Source: Asparagopsis taxiformis
Lineage: Eukaryota; Rhodophyta; Florideophyceae; Bonnemaisoniales; Bonnemaisoniaceae
Direction: 5' to 3'
DNA length: 64,000 bases
Assembly: GCA_030407315.1 (NCBI GenBank)
Contig: JALQPE010000211.1
Coordinates: 248,001 to 312,000, forward strand
How positions within the stretch are numbered: position 1 is the first letter of the stretch; every line of letters begins with the position of its first letter. The notes below the pieces were generated by a model that was not told the origin of the DNA, did not search any database, and was given only the letters and a program-made list of their open reading frames with translations. Position numbers and translations under genes: made by a program. Of the stretch, positions 40,980 through 50,292 are shown one piece after another.

Positions 40980-41050
40980 TACGCCGGCCGGGAATTGAAC
41001 CCGGGTCTCGCCCGTGGCAGGGGCGTATGCTACCACTATACCACCGGCGT
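40980..41050 (-). tRNA. tRNA-Gly (GCC anticodon)
   Basis: A 71-nt cloverleaf, the usual length for tRNA-Gly. The acceptor stem pairs ACGCCGG with CCGGCGT, the anticodon loop is CTGCCAC (GCC), the T arm is CCGGG-TTCAATT-CCCGG, and the discriminator is A. Internal promoter A box (TGGTATAGTGG) and B box (GGTTCAATTCC) are present. No intron. Oddities: the first pair is A1:U72 rather than the usual G1:C72, and the D stem has an A-C mismatch. It lies between HMG-CoA lyase and the secreted Cys-rich gene, all on the minus strand. Confidence 0.96.
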
Positions 41051-41350
41051 GGGCTACTTACAACCTGCGGTCCGTGAGTTGTTGATGTACTCTGAAATGT
41101 GTTTCCCATGTTATTATCGATGGAATTGATATTGTGATATTTGGGAAAAGAGGGGTATCGCATTTGCTTGGGTAGTGAGAGCACTGTCGTTCTCGGGCTA
41201 AATTGGGAGCATACTTTACGAAAAAATGATGTGGCACTAATCAACTTTCTCCATCCACGTAGGATTGTTAAACAAGGATTGCTTCGAATGCTTCTCTGTC
41301 AAACCATGTGACATATCGTTCTAGAACAGTGTCAACATTCACCACAGACA
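41051..41350. other. short region upstream of tRNA-Gly
   Basis: 300 bp between the tRNA 5' end and the stop of the secreted Cys-rich gene. Nothing recognised. Confidence 0.45.
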
Positions 41351-42214
41351 CTACAACTGTATTCTGTAGTAAAAGTTGCTCAGTCTATGGTCCAGCGAAC
41401 CATCGGGCGCTACCCAAATATCTTCGCCAGGCACGATCACTTCATTACTCAGCGTACTGTTTCGCAGTGGCAAAAAGTCAGTAAACTCAGTCGAGTTAGC
41501 CTCTGTGGAATAGGTGGGAATAAAACTCGGCTTGTACCAATCAGTACTAAACGCCCTTGCAAAATGCGTAGTAACACTCTCATCAGTCGTATCCAATTCC
41601 GTTCCATTCACACTAAGAACAGACAACGAGTTATAACAATAATAACTGCCCTCTCTGAACCTAAACGCAATTAAATCCCCCCTCTTCAGCTCAAACTTTG
41701 TATGATTCGTGCGTCTTTCCATCTCAGCATCAACATTGTCTTCTGTCACTATCGGCGATTCGAGATAAACACCAATTTCCTCGCCGTTCAGCCACCATAC
41801 CAGCTGTGTGCATTGATTGGCCAAAAGCCCCTTTCTGGAGATGCTCGGTTTCCAAAACCCAAGTTCAACATAGTCCCCGTTTCCAGCACGCATCGCCGGC
41901 TCCTGATGACACGCTTGCGTGGACCCGATGGTCGATTGATCATTCACTACGTTTCGAGTGGAGACTTTCATGTTGCACACATGCGTTCGACCGGCGCATG
42001 AACACGTCCATCCCGAACGGCAGTATCTAGATCGACATGTTCCGTTCTGTGCCGTGCCGTCTATAAGATCCCAACACGTTCCCTGAGATTCTTCCCCGAT
42101 TTTGCAACTGCATTGATCCTCGTCGAAACGACAATCGCCCTCTTCGGCCGCTGCAAGCAAACTTCCCAGACAGCATATGAGTAGGCCCGCCATAATTTGT
42201 GTCATGTAGACCAT
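41351..42214 (-). CDS. secreted cysteine-rich protein of unknown function
   Basis: 287 residues, not recognised. A signal peptide is clear (MAGLLICCLGSLLAAAEEG, starting from an upstream ATG at 42214 or an internal one at 42205). The first ~85 mature residues hold twelve or so cysteines (CRFDEDQCSCKIGEESQGTC, CRSRYCRSGWTCSCAGRTHV), suggesting a compact disulfide-rich domain. The remaining ~190 residues look like a beta-rich module with few Cys (VELGFWKPSISRKGLL, VWWLNGEEIGVYLESP, GDLIAFRFREGSYYCYNSLS) and several NxS/T sequons (NHT, NGT, NST), so a lectin-like or carbohydrate-binding fold is possible but not shown. No transmembrane anchor. A cell-wall or extracellular role is inferred only from the signal peptide. 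Confidence 0.72.
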   Translation of the reverse strand: MVYMTQIMAGLLICCLGSLLAAAEEGDCRFDEDQCSCKIGEESQGTCWDLIDGTAQNGTCRSRYCRSGWTCSCAGRTHVCNMKVSTRNVVNDQSTIGSTQACHQEPAMRAGNGDYVELGFWKPSISRKGLLANQCTQLVWWLNGEEIGVYLESPIVTEDNVDAEMERRTNHTKFELKRGDLIAFRFREGSYYCYNSLSVLSVNGTELDTTDESVTTHFARAFSTDWYKPSFIPTYSTEANSTEFTDFLPLRNSTLSNEVIVPGEDIWVAPDGSLDHRLSNFYYRIQL

Positions 42215-44005
42215 TTTTATGTTGTAGATATTGCGTCAAACTTTGTGTATAGGTGGGTGTGAAACAATTTGTTGAGAGCGAGAGAGCGCTTTTTGTTATG
42301 GCTGGGAAACGCTTTCCGGTTTTGCCGCTTATAAACTGCCTGGAAGGCGGTATGCTGGAGATAGATGTTTGAAATCGAACAACGACAACCGAGAACACTG
42401 GTTTGCTTCATGTTTGTCTCCTCTACGGGAAGTTCGAATTAGTTGCATAGCAGAGGTCGTCAATCGATAAGAATGGGTTTTTAAAGCTATTCAAGCACGC
42501 TTCCTAGAACGATCAATGTGTTCCCAGTGTTAGCCGGGGCGATTCCAAGTCGATGCTAGAAGATTGGTGACGATAGTGGGTCATACACGGGCATGGGAGC
42601 TGAAAAATATCGAGTTCTCTTGCTAGAAAAATTGAAGACAGCGATTAGATGGAGGTGTTACGAAAGCGATTTGGAGAGTGGATGGAGACTAAATTAGAAA
42701 TGACGCGTGCGAGCGGTCACCTGCTGCCATTACCTTCCCAGGGCTATTAATTCAAGTGAATCAATTGGAATAATGATCAAGACGACTAATCCAAACGAGG
42801 GTACACGCCATATGTCAGTTGATGCGCCTACTGTATGTGGCTTTAATTCACATGTGGTGGAGATGCGTGCTGCTCGCACTATCTTCCTCGGTGAGGACCC
42901 CGAGACATCTCGAGACCCGACAACTTGAACACTCCATTGTTTTTGCACAACTGTCGTGTGCAATCGTGACACTTTTTCCGTTGCGTCGCATCCCTGATGG
43001 CGTTTTGAAACAGGGTCATGAGGATGGAGTAATACGCAACTGCTGTATTCGAAATTGATGGTTCACATGCGGAAAAAGTAGCTCAGCGATAGTCAGTAGC
43101 ATGCTATGAGAAACCTTATCGTTCACAATCACCCACAACTATAGTCTATACAACGACCATATGTACATGCGTGAAATATTGCGCACGATGCCTGTCAACT
43201 TTCTGCTTTGCTTGCGAGCATGATAGAGTTTATCATCTCCAAACAAGAGACGTTTTTCGGCGGCATGTAACTTTCTGTGACGCGCAACGTGTGGTTAGCT
43301 TTATTCACAATGTTTGGAGTCTTTCTGCACTGAATAAATACAGTCATTCCTTGTTCTGCTCAATATTGAAACAAACACGACGCCCAGCACATAGACGTAT
43401 ATCCGTACAAACATACAGTGCTTGGGTACATATCTGCTATCCGTGCTATGTGGTGTTACTCCTTACTATGACAATTCCACATTCACCCAGACGTGACCTT
43501 GCTCTGATGCGTTTTCGACATGCCGTGCGTCATCGTGTTCATTAACGACAACGCATCTCAATTGAATCAGGCGTATGTGAAGGCGTGTCCGCGCTGAATT
43601 GCATTGCATCCATCTCGAAACGTATCAACTCTTGCACTTCAGCCAAGCTTTCGATCGGCGGGCAGCAAGGTATATGTTACCATCAATGCATCATGTGTGT
43701 CTTCATATTCTCCCCAACAGACGTGCAAGATCATAAGTACTTTACGGGCAGATAGATATGGATAGTTTAAGGTACATGTACCATGGAATCAAGTCAGGCA
43801 CGTATCCCAAAGGGGCACAACAAAGTGGACCTATGCAAGAACTTGACATACTCGTGGATCCCTGGACAAATCGCACGTGGGTCAGAAGAGCTTCGTCGCC
43901 TTACAATCCAAACATCGATGTCTTGATGCGTCCAGTAATTTTTCTTTTCTGTCGATCACACACAAAATTTATCCGAGCATCCAAAATGAACTTGTATCTA
44001 GATCT
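42215..44005. other. 1.8-kb stretch without a recognisable gene
   Basis: Holds the promoter of the secreted Cys-rich gene on its left and the RRP7 3' end on its right. The best open frame (near 43171-43545, plus strand, ~124 codons) has no recognisable domain and uneven composition. No repeat or RNA gene noticed. Confidence 0.5.
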
Positions 44006-44857
44006 CTATTGATTGCTTTCCAGCCCTCGAATGGCTGCAACTCTCTTCTGATCATCCTTGAACTTCTTTTGCAATTCCACAACATTATTCTTCTTCTCCC
44101 GTTGCCATCTATAAAACCCAGATTTCTCAATTCCCTTGGACAAATCCAACAAGTTCTTACGATTCCTAGCACTCTTACTCTTATAGTGTCCACGACCAAC
44201 GCGAACCGCCACTGCTTCAGCAGCTTTCATCTGTTTTGCACCATTCGTCACAGTAACAAATCCATCCGCATCTGGCACAGCAGCTTCCTTAGTCCGCTGC
44301 TCCTTTTCAAGCTCCATAGCTTTCTCGCGCGCCTCATATCCCGCCATAGTGGCATTTGCCCACTTGCCAACCTTTCTCTCATCACGTTCGTCTTTATACT
44401 TCTCCAGCCAACGTCCTACCACATTTGGTTGTCTCTGCTTGTCCAAACGTTCATCCTGTCCCTCCCATTGCATGTAGAGATGATCACGAGGGTTGGAAAG
44501 TACTTCCTGAGCGCCTCGGTCGGTGTTCTTCATCTTAATATGCGCTGCGAGGCGGCCGTTTCCAGTGCTGAATACTTTGTTCACGCTGTCAGCACCGGGA
44601 ACCATTCGTTGGATTATCTCTTTCATTCGTGCGTGCTGCTGCTCAGTAGTTTCCCGGTGGGCTAATTTGTCTGGATGAAACCAATCCGGAGTTGGCATGT
44701 TGCCGATGAAGAGGCCATTATCGCTGTGCTTACGAAGATATAGCCAACCTTGCTTTTTGTTGCTACGAATCGCTACATAGCCGCATATGCTACGCACTTC
44801 CAGATTTTCAGACTGCCTTTGCTCGAAATTGTCGTTGGCAGCCTCATCGATATCCAT
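44006..44857 (-). CDS. RRP7: ribosomal RNA-processing protein 7 (RRP7) family
   Basis: Nucleolar factor needed for 18S rRNA maturation in the small-subunit processome (UTP-C/CURI complex in yeast). 283 residues from the ATG at 44857, close to human RRP7A (280). The N-terminal part has an RRM-like stretch with LFIGNMP; the middle contains PDADGFVTVTNGAK, matching the D-G-x-V-T-V signature, and the C-terminus has the family hallmark KSGFYRWQREKKNNVVELQK followed by KFKDDQKRVAAIRG. The frame continues upstream to 44947 but only from a GTG, so the first ATG was chosen. Single exon. The call rests mainly on the C-terminal signature. Confidence 0.85.
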   Translation of the reverse strand: MDIDEAANDNFEQRQSENLEVRSICGYVAIRSNKKQGWLYLRKHSDNGLFIGNMPTPDWFHPDKLAHRETTEQQHARMKEIIQRMVPGADSVNKVFSTGNGRLAAHIKMKNTDRGAQEVLSNPRDHLYMQWEGQDERLDKQRQPNVVGRWLEKYKDERDERKVGKWANATMAGYEAREKAMELEKEQRTKEAAVPDADGFVTVTNGAKQMKAAEAVAVRVGRGHYKSKSARNRKNLLDLSKGIEKSGFYRWQREKKNNVVELQKKFKDDQKRVAAIRGLESNQ

Positions 44858-45139
44858 GAGGACGGGGCGATCGAGCCTGGAACTGGTATCGACCGAAGCG
44901 TCTTGTGTGGCGATGAGCACAAACGAGAAAATCAACGCCGCCGCCACTGCGAGCTGTAAGCGTGTACACGTGTATGGGAAATAGGAAGGTTGTTTGCGCG
45001 CAGCTTTAATTTACAAGGAGCCCGAAACTAGAATATAGAATTAGCAGGATATGCCATGTCCTTTCATGGAAGAGAACACAGCTATCATCAGACTTGGAAA
45101 AGTTATACATGTTCAACTCGTGTAGATATAGAGATGCTG

Positions 45140-47005
45140 CTACCTGTCCGTAGCAGGATACATGTGTGCCACCTCTGACGGTGCAATGTTGGTCACCTCA
45201 ATTCCCGCCAATATGGTACAAACAGCGTTGACATGTTTCAGCCGATACTGCCCCTCGTTGGAGTGCAGCAAGATTCGCAAAATGGTGCAGATGTTATTCA
45301 CTGTATCTGCGTCCTCTCCACAATTTTCAAGTGCTTCGAGGACAATTTCGATGGCGCCAGCCTCGACGGCCTTATCCTTGGCTTCCTTGTTGCGCCAACC
45401 GAGACTGGACGCAATGCCTGTTGCTCTGCGAATCAATGCTAATAGACTGTCCTCGCCAGAATGCGTGGTTTGCTTAGATTCTTTATAGCGCGCAACCAGT
45501 AGGCCAAGTGCCTTGAAGAAGCATTCGACGTCCCATTCCAACGCGAACACATCTCGCATCTGGTCCAAATCACAGAAAAGCATGAGACATTGCCATTGGA
45601 TTTCACCCGAGTCCGTGTACAACCTACAAGCGGTGGCTGCAGCGCGGGCGCTTAGACTCAGTACTTTGTTGCTGAATGACTCCCGACTCGAACGAGCCAA
45701 CAGCGTGCGTAGTGCGTCCAGTCCGCGCTCCTGGACGTCTTCTCGATGCTGATGGATAGCCATTGATTGCAGCACGTACATGGCAATTCGGGATGATTCC
45801 GATGAGCCATTCGGTTTATCCAATAGAAAGCCTGGAACTGAACGCGGATGATACTTGAGCTCTGACAAAGCCTGAAGAGCATATTTGGGAATCTCCGGCG
45901 CATCCTGATACCGCTTGGATGCAGCGGCCTTACCCATTTTCCTCGGCCCATCAAACTCTTCAAAGATATCGACATTGCGCGGTGAGCCACGCAACAGATT
46001 GGCTATAGCACGAACGACTCTGCTGGCTATCAACGTGTCGTCGTAACGCGGCTTGAGACGCACTGAGAGACATTGAATAAGCCATTCTACGGCGTTAAAT
46101 TTGCCCAGGAAATCTCTAGTAGCGGCGTCATCCTCGGCAAGCATACTGATAGCCAGGGCGGCATGTTCAATTATAACTGGATTTGCCTGATCCTCACGCA
46201 GAGCGTTCACAATTGTGTGCAGGCCGTGACTACCATCACGAGCTTGCGAAATAAGGGCATCGAGATAAGCATTATAGACTTCTGTTTCAATTCCACGTGA
46301 AGTCGCCGAATTGCGCGGAAGGCGCACAGGATGAAATGGGCTCTCTTCTATCGGGCGATCACGAATCAACGGCGGGGTGAGGTCATTTGGCGGCCCATTA
46401 GAATCATCGTCTTGCATTTGAATGGGAGGCACATGAGCATCTGCATCCTCGGTACTCGGGTTATCCTCAATAGCGGGCTTAATTTGGGACACAACATCAG
46501 GTTGAGTTTGTTTCGAGCGTTCCTCGATAACACTATCAGTACCACTAGAAAGGTCATCATCGTCGTCATCATCATCATCATCATCATCTTCCTCCTCCAC
46601 AGTCGTCCTATCGGCCTCCTCGTCGAGGGCTTGAAAAGAGGGGTCGTCAGGGGGCGGGAGGGCGGGCTGCTGGTGCTTGTCTTCGCGGGGGGCATCGTCT
46701 GCAAAGGGGTCATTTTCCACGTCGTAATACACGGGTGCGCGGGGGTTAATTTCGTCGGCAACAGACTGAGTGGAGCGGAGGGGTGCGGAGAGAATGCTGG
46801 CCTGGGAGAGATCTGGTGCGGCGCGACGCGACGGGAAGGACATGGCGCTCATGATGCGCATGCGGGGATTGGCGGGGGTTCGACGACGAGCGGCTTGTGT
46901 CTGCATAATGTCCGGGACATCGGGGACGACCATCGAGGAGGGCGGGGTCGATTGCGATGCGGCATGACGAGAACGTCGGCGGAATCGACGGATAAACTTG
47001 CGCAT
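45140..47005 (-). CDS. armadillo/HEAT-like helical protein with poly-Asp tract
   Basis: 621 residues, family not identified. It begins with a very basic segment (MRKFIRRFRRRSRHAASQ), then ~200 disordered residues with an acidic tract of about twelve Asp (~140-152). From ~240 to the end the sequence is an array of amphipathic helix pairs (for example LHTIVNALREDQANPVIIEH, VVRAIANLLRGSPRNVDIFE, AGAIEIVLEALENCGEDADT, ICTILRILLHSNEGQYRLKH) with the spacing and small-residue pattern of ARM repeats. ARM solenoids are protein-interaction platforms; no enzyme motif is visible. The basic start could bind membranes or RNA. Tandem with RRP7 on the minus strand. Single exon. Confidence 0.7.
   Translation of the reverse strand: MRKFIRRFRRRSRHAASQSTPPSSMVVPDVPDIMQTQAARRRTPANPRMRIMSAMSFPSRRAAPDLSQASILSAPLRSTQSVADEINPRAPVYYDVENDPFADDAPREDKHQQPALPPPDDPSFQALDEEADRTTVEEEDDDDDDDDDDDDLSSGTDSVIEERSKQTQPDVVSQIKPAIEDNPSTEDADAHVPPIQMQDDDSNGPPNDLTPPLIRDRPIEESPFHPVRLPRNSATSRGIETEVYNAYLDALISQARDGSHGLHTIVNALREDQANPVIIEHAALAISMLAEDDAATRDFLGKFNAVEWLIQCLSVRLKPRYDDTLIASRVVRAIANLLRGSPRNVDIFEEFDGPRKMGKAAASKRYQDAPEIPKYALQALSELKYHPRSVPGFLLDKPNGSSESSRIAMYVLQSMAIHQHREDVQERGLDALRTLLARSSRESFSNKVLSLSARAAATACRLYTDSGEIQWQCLMLFCDLDQMRDVFALEWDVECFFKALGLLVARYKESKQTTHSGEDSLLALIRRATGIASSLGWRNKEAKDKAVEAGAIEIVLEALENCGEDADTVNNICTILRILLHSNEGQYRLKHVNAVCTILAGIEVTNIAPSEVAHMYPATDR
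46554..46588. repeat. CAT/CGT trinucleotide run encoding poly-Asp
   Basis: Eleven or so CAT/CGT-type triplets in a row. On the minus strand they encode the Asp tract of the armadillo-like protein. Length-variable by slippage. Confidence 0.85.
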
Positions 47006-47515
47006 TTGCTGCAGCGCTTTGCGCGCCGGTGCGCGCTCGACGGCTGCTTGTTGCGCCGTCGGGAATGCGAATGGGGCCGACAGCCATTTGCGGCACGGCC
47101 TGCTCGCGGGGGACTAGTCGGGCGCGCGCGGTTGCAATCGACAACTGGTGTTGGTTGATGGGGGGAAAGCGGTTTGGATTTGCGGCCGCTATTTTATCGC
47201 GTTGAATGATGACTAGTGGATTAAATTATATCTCGATAGATCATGTCACGATTGATCAATGCTGCTGCCGCCCAACAACTGACCGCCGCACCGCGCACTT
47301 GAATCACACAACTGCGAGTCGTCTCGAGAGAAGATGCCGACAGTTTATTTTCGGCTTTTCAATTCATCAACCACAATCTGCCAAGTGTCCTCACACGCTT
47401 GGTTCCACCCACACGATCCGTTGCGATTTCGAGTTGTGTTGCCAGCCAATCGATTCAAAGCGTAACGGCACGTACTTGTGCCTTAGTTACGTACCACGCT
47501 CATTTTCTGACCGTT
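47006..47515. other. intergenic region between tandem minus-strand genes
   Basis: 510 bp between the start of the armadillo-like gene and the stop of the polytopic membrane gene. A plus-strand frame crossing it runs antisense into the membrane gene and looks like a shadow. Nothing else recognised. Confidence 0.5.
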
Positions 47516-49960
47516 TCAGTATTCCAGTACCGATTCTCGAGATCCTGACTCCTGCATCACTTCATCGTCCCAACTTGGACGCGAAGACAATCCGCTCCAC
47601 GTCGATCCTGTGCTCTTTTCGCGCTCCCCATCCTCCGCCGGGCGTCGTTTCAACAACTTTCGTCGAGCCATTCGCCATAGCGAAATTAGCGTCGGAATAA
47701 TATCCCCGTACAATGCCATTACCACCGCGATACCAATCGCGATAAAGCCCAGAATTAGTCCTGCAAATTCCATTTTCTCCGCCGTAGCAAAGTCGCCCAA
47801 TGCTCCGAGAAACTCCAACAGCAGCATTACCAACTCGACAAGCCCCAGCAATACCACCAAACTGCCCTCGATCTTGTCCACAAACGGCGCCAGCGTTAGA
47901 AATATCGTGAACAGTAGCGCGTACACGCATACCAGCACCGCCAGACATACCACCTCATTCCACACCACCGCTGTGATGATCGCGTCCACTAATATCACAC
48001 ACATTTCAATCGCCGCAATCCATAATCGCGGTCCGCACAGTGACGTGTAGTAGCATTCAAATAGCGTGTGAAACGCATTGTCATCTTCCGCCTCATATTG
48101 TCCAATGACAAACGCCTCTCGTCTTGCATCTGGGTCAGCAACTTCCGCTCGTGGCACCCACTTCACTTCTTTCCTCTGAATCCGTTGGTGCGCATGATAC
48201 ACCACAAGCAGAAAGAATACCGTGAACCCGCCCCCAATCACCATAAGATGAGCAGCTGCCAAAACGTAAAACCCTGGCTTCCCAGTTCCTCGCCCCACAT
48301 GCGATCGCATATACTGCGCAGCATTCAGTACCGCCGCTGTGAACACATACGACATCACAATGGAGAATAGATAGATCATCCACGCATGCGCTGGAAGCTG
48401 ATCTTTCAGCGCTCTCTTTCTTGTCACCAACCAGATGATAAGATGAATCAACAAAAACCCAAACACAACTACCGATGTGTAAAACGCGCACCCTGTGAAA
48501 TCGTCGTCACTGATAGGTCCCGCGTCCTCATCTTCGTCATCATCTTCCTCAGACTCGCTTTCCGTCTCGCTTTCTTGTCGTACACTCGACCAAACACCAC
48601 CCAAAACCCGAGCCAAACTCCCCGCCGAACTTTCATCATTCGATCCAAAAGGCGACTCAAACTTGCCGAGGAAAACACTAAGACTCTCTCCAAACTCCAT
48701 CATTGCCTCTGAATGAAATCCCGGTACTTCATTGATCTTCGCTACAAAAGCTGCAGTTCGAACCAGTCGAGACACCGCCTGACCGGGCGGAATAGCGACG
48801 GCACCGGGTGCGACAACAGCAACAGCAGCACTTGCAACCGCAGAACCGACAGCCGCTGAAACCGAAGTAGTCACCCCCGCTTTCCCGACGCTTGCAAGAT
48901 CCTGCGCAGCTGCAATTTGACTTTCACTCGAGCCTTTATACACGCCTGATTTAATTCCCGACGATTGGTTTTGATCCTCACCAAACGTTCCGACTGCAGT
49001 TTCAACGAACGGGCTCTTCGGATCTGGGAAACTTCGTAAACTCACCCACAGACTTCTTTTCGAATAACATGCCGACGGTCCGAACGAAGCAGCGCTGAAA
49101 ATTCCGAGCACATATCCCATTCGGAACGGGTCTAAAATACCAAGCCATTCCGGCTCGGTTTTGTTCTCGACCAGTTCGCCGACGAAATAGCCGCCAATGT
49201 CGAAAGTTCCTTCGGGCGCAGGCCCCGCCGGTCGTGGGTAGGATAGGTTTTGAATCCATTGCACGTTTGTGGCGGAGAGTAAACTTTGATTCGCGATCGA
49301 TATATCCAAAGTGCCATGCTCGTATCGTCGACTATCTCCAGCCTCGCCAGTTATATTCCAGTCTTTTTCACCGTTTAAAACATTGATGTGGGTGAAATGG
49401 GTGAGGGAGAAGTTGTCCAACTTGACTTCTACATTATCGAAATTGGGCGGTGTAGCGAGACCGAGATAGTAGTTGAAAGGATCTAGATAGCCGCGTGATT
49501 TTCTGCCGCTGTCGCCACTTTCACATGAGCCGTTACCGGCACCATTTGCGTTCCATCGAATCCTGGAATTGGCATGAACAGATTGACATTCACTCTCGCA
49601 TTCCGTGAATGGGTCACCACCTACCGTGAACATCCACGGAGAATCATCATCTGGATCACTATACGACTCCAAGTTCTCCACAATGATTGTCAAATTCTGC
49701 GTTTCCACATCTACAGTTATTCTGGTTTGCTCCTGGGTTCGAACTACACTCTTTCGACGAAGAGAATCTATGCGTGTGCGAGAGCTGAAGGTTTCAATCA
49801 ACGCCCTTTCGCTAAACGATAGTGAATTGCTAGTTGTGCTGCGCAGTTTGTAGTCATGCGAGCATGCAATGAACATCAAGCTCAATATGCATACAAAAAA
49901 ACCAAAGGCACTGAAATGGCGCAGCGCCCTGGCCCATGCGGGCATGTAAGTTTCCTGCAT
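47516..49960 (-). CDS. polytopic membrane protein with large lumenal N-terminus
   Basis: 814 residues, not recognised. An N-terminal signal peptide or anchor (FSAFGFFVCILSLMFIACSH) is followed by ~400 residues with several N-glycosylation sequons and a few cysteines, so it is probably extracytosolic. A Gly/Ala/Val-rich stretch lies at ~365-395. After an acidic linker (SESEEDDDEDEDAGPISDDD, ~490-510) come about seven or eight hydrophobic segments, e.g. FYTSVVVFGFLLIHLIIWLV, MIYLFSIVMSYVFTAAVLNA, GFTVFFLLVVY, MCVILVDAIITAVVW, LAVLVCVYALLFTIFLTL, VVLLGLVELVMLLLEFLGAL and FAGLILGFIAIGIAVVMALY, then a basic cytosolic tail. The layout (signal, big lumenal domain, helix bundle) recalls TRP/Flc-type proteins of fungi, but I cannot show homology. 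Confidence 0.72.
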   Translation of the reverse strand: MQETYMPAWARALRHFSAFGFFVCILSLMFIACSHDYKLRSTTSNSLSFSERALIETFSSRTRIDSLRRKSVVRTQEQTRITVDVETQNLTIIVENLESYSDPDDDSPWMFTVGGDPFTECESECQSVHANSRIRWNANGAGNGSCESGDSGRKSRGYLDPFNYYLGLATPPNFDNVEVKLDNFSLTHFTHINVLNGEKDWNITGEAGDSRRYEHGTLDISIANQSLLSATNVQWIQNLSYPRPAGPAPEGTFDIGGYFVGELVENKTEPEWLGILDPFRMGYVLGIFSAASFGPSACYSKRSLWVSLRSFPDPKSPFVETAVGTFGEDQNQSSGIKSGVYKGSSESQIAAAQDLASVGKAGVTTSVSAAVGSAVASAAVAVVAPGAVAIPPGQAVSRLVRTAAFVAKINEVPGFHSEAMMEFGESLSVFLGKFESPFGSNDESSAGSLARVLGGVWSSVRQESETESESEEDDDEDEDAGPISDDDFTGCAFYTSVVVFGFLLIHLIIWLVTRKRALKDQLPAHAWMIYLFSIVMSYVFTAAVLNAAQYMRSHVGRGTGKPGFYVLAAAHLMVIGGGFTVFFLLVVYHAHQRIQRKEVKWVPRAEVADPDARREAFVIGQYEAEDDNAFHTLFECYYTSLCGPRLWIAAIEMCVILVDAIITAVVWNEVVCLAVLVCVYALLFTIFLTLAPFVDKIEGSLVVLLGLVELVMLLLEFLGALGDFATAEKMEFAGLILGFIAIGIAVVMALYGDIIPTLISLWRMARRKLLKRRPAEDGEREKSTGSTWSGLSSRPSWDDEVMQESGSRESVLEY

Positions 49961-50292
49961 GATGTAGGAGACACACAGGATGATTGTTCGGCCAATCTAC
50001 TGGATTTGGTGTTCACATGCTCGGACAGCAATGGAGTTCTGGTGCAAACGAGGATGGGGAAGGTTTAGTAGAGTTTCTCCACGACGCTACTGGAACATGA
50101 CGGTGAAGGAGAGATGAATTTGTGCATCGGTTATGTCCGTTTGTCAGTCTGAGCATTGCAATCATCTATCGTTGTTCAAGTTCAATTCTTTATGTGATAG
50201 CTGAGATTGATCATTTTTGCATTGACAACTCAGAAACCAGACAAGATTATGTCTCTGTACATGAATACCCTGTTACACACCTTGCATGATAA
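49961..50292. other. short intergenic region
   Basis: 332 bp between the membrane gene start and the ABC transporter stop. Presumed promoter of the membrane gene. Nothing specific seen. Confidence 0.45.

Noticed and set aside
40624..41244. N-terminal extension of HMG-CoA lyase to 584 residues
   Set aside because: It would translate the tRNA-Gly gene; the first ATG downstream of the tRNA gives a normal length.
43171..43545. 124-codon plus-strand frame with several cysteines
   Set aside because: The Cys/His spacing does not fit a known zinc finger and nothing else supports a gene.
47206..47700. 164-codon plus-strand frame
   Set aside because: Runs antisense into the polytopic membrane gene and has no recognisable features.
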